NCBI GenBank assembly: GCA_964059195.1
Contig: CAXKWD010000005.1
Coordinates: 96,795,882-96,859,881 of the forward strand
Length of the DNA: 64,000 bases
Direction of reading: 5' to 3'
DNA from: Ectobius pallidus
Lineage: Eukaryota; Arthropoda; Insecta; Blattodea; Ectobiidae
The position numbers were made by a program, and so were the translations under genes. Under the pieces are notes generated by a model that saw nothing but the letters and a program-made list of their open reading frames with translations, did no database searches and was not told the origin of the DNA. This document shows, one piece after another, positions 12,125-24,349 of the stretch; position 1 is the first letter of the stretch, and each line of letters begins with the position of its first letter.

Positions 12125-13260
12125 CAGTGGCGCCAACTTTGAAAAACATTGGGTGGGCTCAATGATTTTCGAATAAATATAGAATTAAATAAGAAAATAT
12201 GTTGTTTGTAATAATAATTAACAATCAACGTAATTCAACCGCCAGAAAAATAATTTTTGTTTTAGGTACTTCCCTACTAAAATAAAATATTATGGAGCAC
12301 GTCGTGTTTCTCTTCTTCTTCTTCTTCGGCGTAACCGCCTGTTCTAATGGTGAATCAAGTCATCCTTCCATCTTATTTTGGGCCTTCCTGGATTTCTTTT
12401 GCCTCTTGGGGTGCAGTCCCGTGCAATTCTTACTAGTCTTTCCTCAAGTCATTCTGGACACATCTCCTCACTGGAGCAAACTATCTTCTTCGTCTTTCCT
12501 TAGACCAGGAGCCTATTCTCCCCAATCACGCTATCTTTTTCGTGACCTTTTGACCTTTTTAATATATTCTTCCTACATGTTCCATCCACTCTTTCTTTTC
12601 AACTAATTAAAGATCTCGCACGATATCTGTGCCGATGAGACAGTTACTCTCTAGAGAGAGACATGTTATTGTGCGAGAGAGAGAGAGAGGAAGCTTGGCC
12701 TTTACAAATAAAAAGGAAGGTACTGTTGTGCGAGAGAGATAGGTAGCAGGTCAATCGACGCTACAGTCCCCATGAAAACATAATTCAATGATTTAGACAA
12801 TCGGCACAGATTTCGTGCGGGATCTTAACTCATGTCCACATTTTTGTCTTAAGCCACAATTTTTTTCCTTGTCCATTAATGACCTTCCTGTGATTTTTTT
12901 TTCTCACAAGCACCGTTTAAATTCTAAATCTAGCTTTTCTCTCCTTATAAGTTATATGCAGTCTTTACAAAAGCGGTGGCTGTGGAAAGTGCACTGAGAA
13001 ACGTAAAAATATAATAAATTGTGGAACGATTTCAAAATATCTTGAGGGAATTGGAACAAGAGAAGATCGTACTATGTATGTCTACAAAACACTGCCTTAA
13101 GATTTAGAAGGCAGTGCTACAAAAGCATCATTTTCGCTTTACAGCTATTTAACAATTAAACACAATTTTTAGTGATACCAATAAGTAATTATGATAATAA
13201 CACACGCCAAATTATTGGGCGGGCTTCAGCCCCACGGGCCCATATAAGTTGGCGCCACTG
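12125..13260. mobile_element. Non-autonomous hAT-like element, 1.14 kb
   Basis: Terminal inverted repeats: it starts CAGTGGCGCCAACTT and ends AAGTTGGCGCCACTG. The flanking 8-mers are gaatatag (12,117-12,124) and gattatag (13,261-13,268), a 7/8 match. TIRs starting CAGTGGC with 8-bp target duplications are typical of the hAT superfamily. No transposase frame is present. The interior contains a LINE remnant (12,300-12,610) and two gagaga tracts, so the element is a composite. Confidence 0.7.
12300..12610 (-). pseudogene. LINE reverse transcriptase C-terminal remnant
   Basis: On the minus strand, broken frames give words such as EWMEHVGRI, IARDCTPRG and GRPKIRWKDDL, which resemble the C-terminal tail of RTE-like endonuclease-reverse transcriptases. 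A (GAA)n run follows at the 3' end. There is no intact domain. It sits inside the hAT-like element. The assignment is tentative. Confidence 0.4.
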
Positions 13261-13281
13261 GATTATAGAATATATAAAGTG

Positions 13282-13285
<4 letters not shown>

Positions 13286-13324
<39 letters not shown>
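13286..13324. repeat. (TA)n microsatellite
   Basis: Uninterrupted TA dinucleotide run just outside the right end of the hAT-like element. Confidence 0.97.
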
Positions 13325-13326
<2 letters not shown>

Positions 13327-14430
13327 CTGCACGGACTTCTGCATGCATGCACATTTCTTTCTACCCTGCAAGACCAGACATGATTAGTCGCAAAAACTGC
13401 CTCACTTTTCTCCTATTCAGAAGTCATTCCAGTTAGTCCTTCATTACACTCTGAACGTTCATCAATATTCTCATCCTTGTGGACGCAATACTCTGATTGC
13501 GTTAGCTTGTGCAGTGTTAAATAGCCTGCAGAGCTTAAGGAATTGCATTGGAAATTGATCCTGAAACAGAAGCGTCGGCTTGTGTAGAGTATCATCATAG
13601 CAGTAGTAGCATGTTTCCAGTAGCCTGGATTCCGAGAATTGCTTCTCCAGACTGTCATTTTGGTGACATTGCTTTACATTCATCTTAATCCTTTGAATTC
13701 GAAGCCATTAAATTGATTATCAGCTATGCGAATATGGAACGAAGCTGCCGCAGTCAGATAACGAAAATCAGTTGCTGCTGAATGTTGTTATTGGATTATC
13801 GATTTGCAAGCTTTCTCACTACTGGAACAAGGCTCTCAGATAGCAATATATTCGTGTGTCCTGTGAAGATACAGCATAATGCTGAGGACAAATACAATCC
13901 TAACACTCAGAATACTGTTTGAGATGAACTGTGAACAAATGTAAATTTTCACATTTTAAAATTTAATTTTTGTTACACATATCCCTCCTATGATGAACAT
14001 TTATTTCCGAAAGTTTTCACATAGGTCAGTTCATAGTTTTCTGGGTAATTAAAAATTACTTCATCCTTATAATTGCATATTTAACAGTTTTTTTTTCATA
14101 TTTACAGTAATGGGTTCCTCATTTCTTCCACAAATTGTTCCTTATTAAAGAGATAAACGAAAGTGCATTGCAGTGCTCAGTATTTACAATCTTCTACAAG
14201 ACATAAATATTATTCTATTAAAAGATAGCAGAGAAAAGCTTTTAGGATGAGGAAGCTCTTTACTACTGTTTAGAGCATAAAATGTGTATAAAAATGTAAG
14301 TTTCCTATTTGCTTTAGCTTCTGTAATAAAGAAAAATTAATTCAAAATTGTGTCTTACTGGAATTTAACCGTTTCACTGCTATTGACGTACAGTATACAG
14401 TGTATGCCAGTATGCAGTGCATGAATTTTT
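13325..14430. other. AT-rich DNA, nothing recognised
   Basis: Two overlapping minus frames near 13,413-13,683 (81 and 70 codons) lie in different frames over the same bases and show no known domain. Nothing else supported. Confidence 0.4.
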
Positions 14431-15099
14431 AGGTAGATTTCGAAGAAAAATCTACCTATTGCGATCGATACCATGTCATGATTTTCGAAAAATTCTTTCA
14501 TATCTTTACGTTTCATGCTTCCCTAAGTACGAAACCACCGCCTGTTAAAAAAAATTGATATATATATATATATATATCTTTACACGCTAGCGGCCGTAAT
14601 TTTGAAGATATTTGAACCAAATTTTATTATGTTATTTCTAGGCCCAATAGCTCGGACAAGTTCGTTAATGAGCAAAATTGGCCCAAGGGGATGGTCGGGG
14701 GAGGGGGTTGAAATTTTAAAACATTTATATCTCGGCCCCTATGAAGTATAGAGGGAAACTTTATTTGAATAAATTAGAGTACTCCTTATGGAGTTCACAG
14801 AGACACCAACAATTCAGGGGTTTTTGGGGGTACGAGTGGGGGTGGGGGTGAGGGGATGGAAATTCGAAATTTTTGAAACTACGTCTTGTGGGGTATCATT
14901 GAAAAGCTCTTGATGAGTACTCTACCAATCAATAACTAGTTTCTTGATAGTTCTCATATAAGGCGAGATTTGAATGTTTGAAAAAGTGCTCTTTCCTCTT
15001 TTTTGCAGTTATTATTGCGGGATTGTCATGCCAAGGCTAAAGAAGAAGAGTGCTACGCAGCGAAAGTAAATTAAACCAAAAGCACTTCGAAATCTACCT
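14431..15099. repeat. Segment bounded by 15-bp inverted repeats
   Basis: The left end AGGTAGATTTCGAAG is matched by CTTCGAAATCTACCT at the right end. A second short inverted copy (atctacct) sits just inside the left end. The interior has a (TA)n run at 14,559-14,577 and G-rich stretches. I could not find a convincing target duplication, so its status as a transposon is uncertain. Confidence 0.45.
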
Positions 15100-16319
15100 C
15101 AGCCTGTAGGCTTGCCTAAAGGGATTTTTTTCTTTACAATTTTCACATTCGGTTTCCCTCAATTAAGGGTACCCAAAGACAAAGTTTGTAGAGTAATGCT
15201 TTATTTTAAAATATGAGGAATGTTATCCATTCGTTAGAATTGCCCTTCATCAGAACCAGCTGTTCCACTAAAATTTTCTTCATTGATTTCAAACTTATAA
15301 ACCTGGTGATAACTCTTAATGAATGCGTATTTTAATATAAATTCAGGTCTGAAAAAGTTAAAGGATACAAGCATTTAAAATACGTAATTTAATTCAAGGA
15401 CATGTCATAGGGAAATATAATTTTTCAGGCATACAGGAAAAGATATCAGGAGAAATATTGTAATTGAATTCCAGAATGTGAATTTTGTTCACTTGATGCC
15501 AAAATGCCTCCTCAAAGAATATTCAGGTCTGATTTCACAATGTCACATAGTAGTATACAAAAATATTGAATATCAAGTATACGTAATACGTACTATTTGA
15601 ATTTTTTACGATGGCCGGTGTCGAAAAGATGTGCAGTTGTCTAGGACGGGTTCATGCGTTAGTTCTGTACAACTTTTGAAACGTACACATGCCTTTGCGT
15701 TATGTGTATAGTGTTAAGAAAAATATATTTACAAAAAATATGTGTGTGAGAAAGTCATCCGTTCAAAGCAAACGTTTCTAACAGAACTGTTGCTTCTCCA
15801 TAGGCATTCTGCAGTGTGCGGGCGTAAAGCAGCTATGGTTACAATTCAACGGAAGTAGTAACTTTAGTAGCGAAATTAGCGTTCTGTTTAAGGATTTGGA
15901 TTTGTGATTCACTATTTTCCACTTCTTCACATGTCCGTTCCATGTATTATCCTCTTAGATTACACAGTTTTCTCCATTGGAGTCTTTCATGGTAAAATAC
16001 AACCCCTCAATATAACAGTAACCCTCATATAACAATACAATCTAATAGGGTCAACATATTTCGTTATACGGAGGTTTACATAATCTATTACCGTTACCAT
16101 CAATATTCATTTAATGCTTTACAGAAGAGAAGGCCTATTTGCCTTAATTGTGCAAAGAAAAATAAATCAATTCTAATTCTTCTTGTATTTAGGAATGTAC
16201 TATAGCCTACGTTTATAAACAAATGTAATCTTTGTCGGCCTTAGGGTAAAATAAAGTAAAAGTTTTGGATAATAAATAATAATTTTGTCTTATTCAGTAG
16301 AATGTCGAGTGGAAGAAGT
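15100..16319. other. AT-rich DNA, nothing recognised
   Basis: No gene or structured repeat recognised. Confidence 0.4.
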
Positions 16320-16775
16320 CTTAGTAAAGTATACTTACTTACTTTCTTACTCAATGGCGATAGACAATTCCTAAGCAAGCTAAATGAATATTATCTATTT
16401 GTTGGAACCGGAGGTTCATTGCCACGCTTACCTGTGCACGCCATTCAACCCTATTCTGTGCTAACTCCATCCAACCATCCCTCTAAAAGCCTAATTCCCT
16501 TATCTACCCTAATATTGTCCTCCCACTTACGTCTATGTCTTCCAAGTGGTTTTTTCCCTTCTGGTCTCCCAGTCAATGTTTTTTAGATATGTCTTTCCTT
16601 ACCCCGTACGTGCAACATGTCCAGCTCATTTCATCCTCCGTGATTTAATCCGATGACGAGTACAGGTTATGAAGATCGTCGTTATGCAGTTTTCTCCAGT
16701 CCTCATTTTCATCTCTCTTAAGCCCAAATATCTTCCTAAGCACCCTGTTTTCAAACACTCTCAGATTATGTTCTT
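16320..16775 (-). pseudogene. LINE 3' end remnant (RTE-like reverse transcriptase tail)
   Basis: On the minus strand the frame includes NLRVFENRVLRKIFG and DENEDWRKLHNDDLHNLYSS, the tail of an RTE/jockey-type endonuclease-reverse transcriptase, and then breaks. The 3' untranslated part contains taggaattgtctatcgcca and ends in a short (AAGT)n-like tail on the minus strand. Related copies: 27,790-27,879, 29,626-29,755 and 54,885-55,260 (all plus). This copy is 5'-truncated and inactive. Confidence 0.7.
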
Positions 16776-17368
16776 TCAGTAGAGTAAGCAACTATGTCTC
16801 AATCAAATTCAAATAGAAGTCAATTTTTTATTCAAGATTTTAAATTCTCATTCAAAATGAATTCAAATAGGTAAATATACAATATAATTTAATCCATACT
16901 TTGATCCATGCATTCGCCTGTAGCCTGTGCATTGCAAACATAAACAAGAGTTTTGTCTGGTGGCTTATATAAATACTGCCCTCGCTTCTAGTTATCCAGA
17001 CCCGCTTTGAATAGATCAGTCTGTGGACGTAAGACAAGTGGTTCAAATAAAGTTGTAACTACTTGCTTCAGTGTAACTCAGAGAGAAGTAAACACCAAGT
17101 CTATAAGCTCGCCTGTTTACCTACTCTGTTTGTATTGTCACAAAGACAAAGAGTTCCTGTACTAAAGCGCTTTCTGACCAAGGATCGTGAAATTCAAATA
17201 GAAAAGCGATTCACATGTAACTCTGTTTAAACAAGCGGAATATCCTACCGCCTCAACGTAGGTATACCGCAATTTATATATAGATGTATATTCAATGGCT
17301 CTAATAATACAACTTATTCGCTTTTTATTTTTCTTAGGTAATATACCGAGAGGTCCGAATTTTATAGG
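16776..17368. other. AT-rich DNA, nothing recognised
   Basis: No gene supported; a 64-codon minus frame at 16,852-17,046 has no known domain. Confidence 0.4.
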
Positions 17369-18429
17369 CTATTCCACTCATACGCCGCGTGTTTGGTATT
17401 GACCAATAACGTTAAGCAATTCCTCGGATATAGACCAATCACGATCGTTTATCTTATAAAATGCTTGCTATTAATATGGCGATGTTGGTTTATCGATAAA
17501 ATCGTCTGCTCGTTACTGTAGACATAAGCATCAGTGTGAAGTGATTAATATGTCACACGCTGCCATTAAACAGCACGAAAACAGATTATTTTATACAACC
17601 AAATTTGTTTGGAAATTGAAATAATAGAAATGTACATTGATCAAAAACACAATTTCGATTCGGTGCAAGCCAGTTGGTGTGATTTTACTCTGTTCTGCTG
17701 TTAGCTTACCTGAATGAAGTTAACTATGTCTTATATGTACCATTGGTAGCACTGGTCATCAAATGGTAACTCGAATCGATTCATGGATGGTTGATTCCTA
17801 GTATGCCGTGATCTCGCAGCTGTTAGTTTTGTTTTTATACAACAAAGCACGAAAGTAATTATTATTTGCACTGCCTTCTAAACTGTATTAATCGTGTATA
17901 CACTGCCTGTCCTATACGGCTAATTTTGCGTACTCGGCGACATTACAGATGGCAGCACCTTTCACACCCAGACTGCTTCTTGTTTTTTGCTACGACATTG
18001 TTGATTATGTATTCTGTCACCGCCGTTTCATAATCACTGCCTTCTAAACTGTATTACTCCTCGAGACGGCGGTGCTCATAATATAGTCTATCAATGCGTC
18101 TAATTAATTTACATTTATTTTAATTATTGCTCCAAAATTCCATTTCAAGGTAAGTGTCATATACTGGAATAACATTACGTTCTAAACAAATAACACAAGT
18201 ATCTGTGTCTGTTTAATGCTTATTTTGATTAGTGATTGCTGCAATCTGGGTGTGAACTGTGTCGCCTCTACTGGATAAATTAGGCAATTTAACAATACTC
18301 TGAACTCCATGTTAAAATAAAGCATAGGACAGGCAGTGTAATTCTCGAGACGGCGGTGATTATTTGTATAATCCGTTATATTTTTGTTCATGGAATAGTC
18401 TTAATAAATCCAACTCTCGTGGGATTACC
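17369..18429 (+). repeat. Interspersed repeat E1, left copy, with nested insertion
   Basis: Begins ctattccactcatacgccgc and ends aactctcgtgggattacc. Apart from a 490-bp hAT-like insertion plus its 8-bp duplication, it aligns in reverse with 22,554-23,217, at an eye-estimated 75-80% identity. The two copies are inverted about 4.1 kb apart. No terminal inverted repeats are seen and no coding sequence. Confidence 0.65.
17869..18358. mobile_element. hAT-like non-autonomous element H1, copy 1
   Basis: Starts CACTGCCTTCTAAACTG and ends TCTCGAGACGGCGGTG. The flanks carry a perfect 8-bp duplication, attatttg (17,861-17,868 and 18,359-18,366). The related E1 copy at 22,554-23,217 supplies the empty site (attagttg, once). 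The two ends match only over CAC(T/C)GCC(T/G)TCT. A small internal second copy of the ends lies at about 18,021-18,073. No transposase is encoded. Confidence 0.8.
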
Positions 18430-19041
18430 TACGATAAATTGATCTTGAGAGAATCCGGACCTCGAATTACCTTTATTTTGACTATTTAGCGCAAACTCAT
18501 AGAGTTAAGCATGTAATGAATGTTATTAAAACCATGAAAATTGATAACAAACACCTATTTGTGCCATTATTAACGAGAAAGCTTGCGATTTTTTATCAGC
18601 TGTAACATTATTACAGATTAAGCTCCTTGGTATAACCAGCAATACCGTCTTATTATTATGGTATTTATTATTATATGAAATTTAAAATACTTCTTCACCA
18701 CACATTATACTTTATTTTCAAATCTTCTTTTGTTCAAATACAGCTTAGTATAGGCTTCGTATAGGCTACCCAAGCGATGTGTTCAATGATCAATCTAATT
18801 GTTTATGATCAAAGAAGCTATGGATATGATGATGTTTCAGTTTTCTGTCCTTGTGAATTTGCATAAAAAGCAATTGCACGTAGGTGCGAGAAAATGAAGA
18901 CTATAGACACTGGCGATTGATTAAAATTCCACATATTCTTATACTGGATTGTTCACTGGTCTAATTAGTCTAACTATAAAAATTATACCTCTTCTGTGAC
19001 CTTATGGAACAAAATTCAGACTGGGGGGATTTTAAAAATAC
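18430..19041. other. AT-rich DNA, nothing recognised
   Basis: No gene or repeat recognised, apart from a short sequence near 18,455 (aatccggacctcgaattacc) echoing the repeat end at 9,765. Confidence 0.4.
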
Positions 19042-19301
19042 ATAATTGAAGCGTTTAGTTTTATAAGGGTCTAAGTAAGTGCGAAAATCATGATTGTATA
19101 GAAAACAAGACATAGACTCACATAAAGACGTGCCGGAGATATACCCAGCGCTATATGTTTGAATTTATTGCTATTGACGTGGCTTTCCCTGGATCTTGGA
19201 CCGTTTTGAAATGCATTGGTCTGGGTACATGGATCCATTTAAAATTATCAGCTCATGATTTTGGCACTTAGACCCTTATAAAACTAAACGCTTCAATTAT
19301 A
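19042..19301. repeat. Hairpin: about 50-bp inverted repeats
   Basis: The left arm (19,042-19,095) begins ataattgaagcgtttagttt. The right arm (19,253-19,301) is its near-perfect reverse complement, starting tcatgattttggcacttaga. The loop is about 157 bp. A transcript would fold into a long stem. No target duplication was identified. Confidence 0.8.
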
Positions 19302-21092
19302 GATTTGTTCCAGCAGGATTTAGAAACTGCCATTAAATTCCCGACGGACGCGCGCGTTGTCAGTTCGTTGATAGCTTTTCCAACAATTACGAATCCATGA
19401 TTCTGACCATTGATCCAGTATTCCCGCAATATTTCCCGATAGTTACGTACTGTGATTTTTTTTCAGCCTGGTCCTACTCAGAGAAATTTTTAATAGCATG
19501 AATTATTCTATATCGAAATATTGTCATTTGAAGGGGTGATGATTCATTTGTACTCCATTTTTAAAGGGAGTCACATCGCGCTGACTTAGGTGTACAGCTA
19601 TGTCTGTCAAGACTGGTACCCTCATACGTTTAGGATTTCAGTTGCACTCATGGTTTGAGCTTGAGCTACTTTAAAAATGCAGGCAGTTTAAATTTTCTAG
19701 TTTATTTTGTTCAACTTGTTTGTATATTGTAACTGAAGAAGATTTATTTAATGTGTTACTAAAGAATTTAATCATACTTTTCAGGTGGACGAAGAAAAGG
19801 AATAACGGATAGAGAATTGCCGGATTTGTAAGGTGAGTAACTTACGTACTAATAATGTATTTTCTTCCTTAAGTTCTTAATTAAATTTGATCATAACTTA
19901 ATTATTATGATTCACTCCTTTCTTTATCATTATGCAGACTTTTTTAATATTATTTTCTGTACTAACGTAAGTTATGTTTATGAAGGGGTACGCCGTGGCA
20001 CGGTCGATTGAGATATTGCGTTACAAACCGGAAAGTCTAGCAATATTACCCATTCTTTTTCCGGTAACTAGATATTTTTAGACAAGGTAGTTTTAATATT
20101 TCTGTTAATTATCAAAATACTGAGGGGACTTTTTGTTATAAGAAAGTTTAAATATTTTTATTAATTTTTTAAGTCATATTTGCATATTACGCTGATTTTT
20201 GTCTTCGCCCATCTGAAAATAGTTTGATGAATCATTTGTTGTTTAACAGTAATACAATAATTATTTTAAGGGGATAATCTAAAGAAAATACTAAAATGTA
20301 AGATTTAGATAATTTATGTCAACTGTGCACGCTTTTACTGCAATTTTGCACTACTCTCTGTATCAAATTTTTAATGTGTAAGACGAATAGGTTCTAAGAT
20401 ATTTAATTAATTTGATTTTTATTTTTATAAAGAAATATCTGGATTTAAATTAAAGATGTTCTTGCAAAAGAAATTCCCATTTTTTTAAGTTCACTGGACA
20501 CTTATAACAACTAGCCTACATGTAATTATGTTTATTTTTCAATTACACAAACTGATATAAGCTTTCATTTAATATTTTTAAGTTGATTATAATTAAAATA
20601 AATGTCAAACACCTGAAACAGAGCCAAAATATGATATAGAGAACTTCAAATGTTCGTACTTTGTGTTCTGAAAAATGGGAAATTTGGTTAATAGACTCAC
20701 CCTCTCTACCCTTCAATTACAAAACGTCTAAAAAGTAAATTAGAATTGAACGATTACTCATCTTAGAATTCAACCTGTAAACTCTGGCACCATTACCCGA
20801 CACTTGACCACTGAACTAATAATGTTCAGGGTATAACATAATTAAACTTATTTGTCTGGATACCAAATGATGCATGTTTATCGTGTATCGCGCACTGTGC
20901 CGAAGAAGACTTACACAAATTCAGGCTTCACGCGTTTATTCATTTTTATTTTGCAGTAAGGTGTAAGAATTTACAATACGAACTCTCCATAATAATTACT
21001 TGTAAATGCAGGGATTTCGGGATGGTGTAATGGCTGCACGAAAGCTGAAAATTACACAAAATGGATAAATTACCGGTGGTTATTTAATGATT
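19302..21092. other. AT-rich DNA, nothing recognised
   Basis: No supported gene or repeat over 1.8 kb. Confidence 0.4.
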
Positions 21093-21630
21093 TATAAAGG
21101 CTATAGAAGTAGCCATGCACCATACATTTCTTCATAACGCGTAATAAATGTTTTAAAGGCTATAGAAATAGCCATGCACCATACATTTCTTAATAACGCA
21201 GAATAATTTTTTTAAAGGCTTTAGAAACAGCTTTAGAAGATGACGGGGCATGAAGGAGCCTCTCGAATAATAAGGTATTTTGCTCTTTTCTATACTTAAA
21301 AAAAAGTATCCATTAAATTTTAGCATTTCCAAAAACGCATGATGACATTTAGGTCTAAATTAAACCCATTTCCTGTGTGAATTTTGAAATAAATCATACC
21401 ATTATGGAAACTAGAAAGAATATTATTTCATATGATACCAAAATGGAAAAATGTAGAATGTCAACCAAAATCAGAATTTGCCACGTGTATGCATACCTTA
21501 ATAACGCATAATAATTTTTTTAAAGGCTTTAGAAACAGCCATCCATCATACATTTCTTAATAACGGGTAATAATTTTTAAAGGCTATAGAAATAGCCACG
21601 CATCATACATTTCTTAATAACGCGTATTTG
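21093..21630 (+). repeat. About 59-bp direct repeats, interrupted
   Basis: Units contain taaaggctatagaa(a/g)tag, ccatgcaccatacatttctt and aataacgcgtaataa. Two whole units and a truncated one lie at 21,093-21,240. Unrelated sequence of about 250 bp follows, then about two more units to 21,630. The copies differ at several positions. Confidence 0.75.
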
Positions 21631-22132
21631 ATGAAAATAATCCTTCTCAGAATTTTGATATGAACTCCTTTCTATGAATTAAACAAACTTTATTTAGCCC
21701 CTTACAGAAATAATAGAACCTAAAACCCTACGTTCTAATAAGAAAAAAAGGAGTAACGAAATAAATGCCTAATTACAGAGTTGGCATTCCACACACACGC
21801 CCACAAAGAACACCTGTATTCTGTTCAATTTACATTCGAGTGTTTGAACGCTTGATGTAGATATGCATCGATTGAGATATTACACATCCCATGGGATATG
21901 GGCGGGGCATGTGTGGGAATCACGTACGCTCCATCATAAACAACACACAGCAGGAAGATACATAAACCAAAACCACTTATTTGCAATATGGACTTTCAAA
22001 AAAATGCGTACTTCATTCCATAGGCCAAAGGAAAATTCCAAACGTGGACTAAGACTTTATTCTATTCAATAATATCTCGAAACTCTTCTTCTGAAAGAAG
22101 TACAACTAGAGACAATGGCCAACGAAAATCGG

Positions 22133-22195
<63 letters not shown>

Positions 22196-22281
22196 GAAAG
22201 AAAAAAAGATAAAGAAAGAAAGAAAGAGAAAGAAAGAAAGAAAGAAAAAAGAGAAAGAAAAAAAAAGAAAGAAAGAAAGAA
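22133..22281. repeat. (GAAA)n microsatellite
   Basis: About 35 imperfect GAAA repeats. The 88-codon minus frame over it (runs of F, L and S) is a translation of the tract. Confidence 0.97.
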
Positions 22282-22379
22282 TTGCTAATTTTCTTCTCTG
22301 CAGGATTATTTAAATCACTGAAACTCACATTTTTTCTGCTAATTTATTATATTTTAACTGTTTTAAATTTGCATTTTTA

Positions 22380-23728
22380 GGGGGACATACAGGTTTGGGT
22401 GCCGAGAAATAGGAGAAATTCATTTTTGTTTTTCTCTCAGCAATGAGTTAATCTGTAACCTTGTAATCTGACATGCTGTTTATTGGCTACTTCTACAATT
22501 AAGTACTATTTTCATAATTAATTAAACTGTTGCAGTTTTGAGTAATTAGCATGGGTAATCCCACGAGAGTTCACGAGTTTATCGATATCGAGTTTATCGA
22601 ATAAAAATGTAACGGAATATACAACTAATAATTAATTTCTTACTTTGTTATATAAAAACAAAACTAACAGCTGAGAGATCAAGGTATACTATGAATGAAC
22701 CATTCATGAATCGATTCGAGTTACCATATTGTAACCAATGCTACCAATGGTGCATGTAAGACATAGTTAGCCTAATTCAGGTAAGATAACAGCACAACAG
22801 AGTGAAAGTACTCGAACTGGCCTGGACTGAAATGAAATTTTGTTTTTAATCAATGTACATTTATATTATTTCAATTTCCAAATAAGTTATTTTGTATATT
22901 ATAACGTCTTTTCATTCTGGTAAATGGCAACATATGACTTATTAATCACAGCACGTCGATGCCTTAAGTATCCAGTAACGAGCTGACATTTTATCAGATA
23001 AAATTGCATCCTTGCGATCCGAGGAAGGATATTAGGCCTATATGATAAATGATCGTGATTGGTTTATATCCGAGAAATTGCTAAACCCGCAGTGGCTAAG
23101 CGGGACTGCCGAAACAGCCACCTTGCCAGTTAAGAGGCCCTTGCCCTTTAGGGATGAAACGGGCTAATTCTGATTCTAATTGGCCTGTATCAAACACGCG
23201 GCGTATAAATGGAATAGTCGTTACAAAATGGCAGCCTCGTTTCGTGCAGTGAAATCTCGTTTCCGTGATAGTTTCCACAAATGTCAATATTTTTGATTGA
23301 TTTTTCTATTTGTAAAATATCATACGAACACCATCGTCTGCAATTTTTGGATTCTACAATTATAAACGGGCTATTTTTAAAATAATAAATCCATGAAGAA
23401 TAATTTTTACAGTATATTTTACATTAAAGCATTTTAAAAAATAACTACGGTATTTTTGTTAAATCAATGTTTGTAGATAGTGTTGTTCATAGGATATTAA
23501 CAAATAGACAGAAAAAATCACTCAGATGTGGAAATTATCACAGAAACGGTATTTCAGACCATGGGAAGTTACTGCCATTGTAATGGTCTGATTAATTTTG
23601 AAAATAGTAGGCTATACAATTGTAGAAGTAGTCAATGAAAAGCATGTAAGATTAATAGGTTGTAGAGTAATTCATTGCTGAGGGAAAAAAATGAATTTCT
23701 CTGTACCCAAACCTGTATGTCCCCTTAA
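22380..23728. repeat. Foldback structure interrupted by repeat E1
   Basis: The left arm 22,380-22,545 (ggggacatacaggtttgggt onward) is the reverse complement of 23,573-23,728. A second pair, 23,251-23,283 and 23,525-23,555 (tttccgtgatagtttccaca versus tgtggaaattatcacagaaa), continues the same palindrome. On the right the two arm segments are contiguous. On the left they are separated by 22,554-23,217, which is repeat E1. The simplest reading is that E1 inserted into the left arm. Confidence 0.65.
22554..23217 (-). repeat. Interspersed repeat E1, right copy
   Basis: Reverse-oriented counterpart of 17,369-18,429. It starts ggtaatcccacgagagtt and ends acgcggcgtataaatggaat. It lacks the H1 insertion, giving an empty site, but has an extra block of about 100 bp with higher GC at about 23,087-23,190 that the left copy lacks. 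Confidence 0.65.
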
Positions 23729-24349
23729 TGCCTTTATGGGCAGCTTGGCTGATACTAAACTGAGATGTATTTTTGTATTTTTATTTAGTTATTTCAGTTA
23801 GTACCTAAGTTAAGTGCATAATATAGTCTAAATATTCATTCATCAATGCAGACATATTATCAGAATGTATGAATATTGAAAATTTTTATGCAATATACAT
23901 CTTTATAGACGATGATTTAAATTCGGTAGTATTAAATAACACAGCAGAATCGTGATCGTGATCGTGTGAAAAAAAAAAAATGTCAGAATTGTCGTTTGGG
24001 AAAGGAACAAATCCTCCAGTCCTATACTAGCACAATACGAGTATTCTATACACTAAAGCAATTGCAAACAGCTTTCACAGAGTAAGGGAAGCCTTTTGTG
24101 TCCACCTAGTTGAACAGATAAAAGACAAGCGATGAATAGAAGCCCTAAAATCTAATACTCCCAGAATGACCCAGAGGAGATCTTTTCTTGGAATTCCATA
24201 TTGAACCATCCTACCGAAATGGCGAAATCACACTGCACCATTAACTGCTATTAATAATTTACTTCTAATACAAACTACACAAACTACTACAACTGGAATT
24301 CAGTAGTTTACAAAATAAAGAACACAATATACAATTTCAAACTGTCGAA
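23729..24349. other. AT-rich DNA, nothing recognised
   Basis: No gene or repeat recognised. Confidence 0.4.

Noticed and set aside
17869..18358. H1 as a CACTA/Chapaev element because it starts CACTG
   Set aside because: Those groups make 2-4 bp duplications; here 8 bp are duplicated at two sites.
22062..22328. 88-codon minus frame rich in F, L and S (membrane-like)
   Set aside because: Direct translation of the (GAAA)n microsatellite.
17369..23217. Polinton/Maverick with long terminal inverted repeats
   Set aside because: The inverted E1 copies enclose 4.1 kb with no polymerase, integrase or capsid-like frame, and one copy clearly sits inside another structure.
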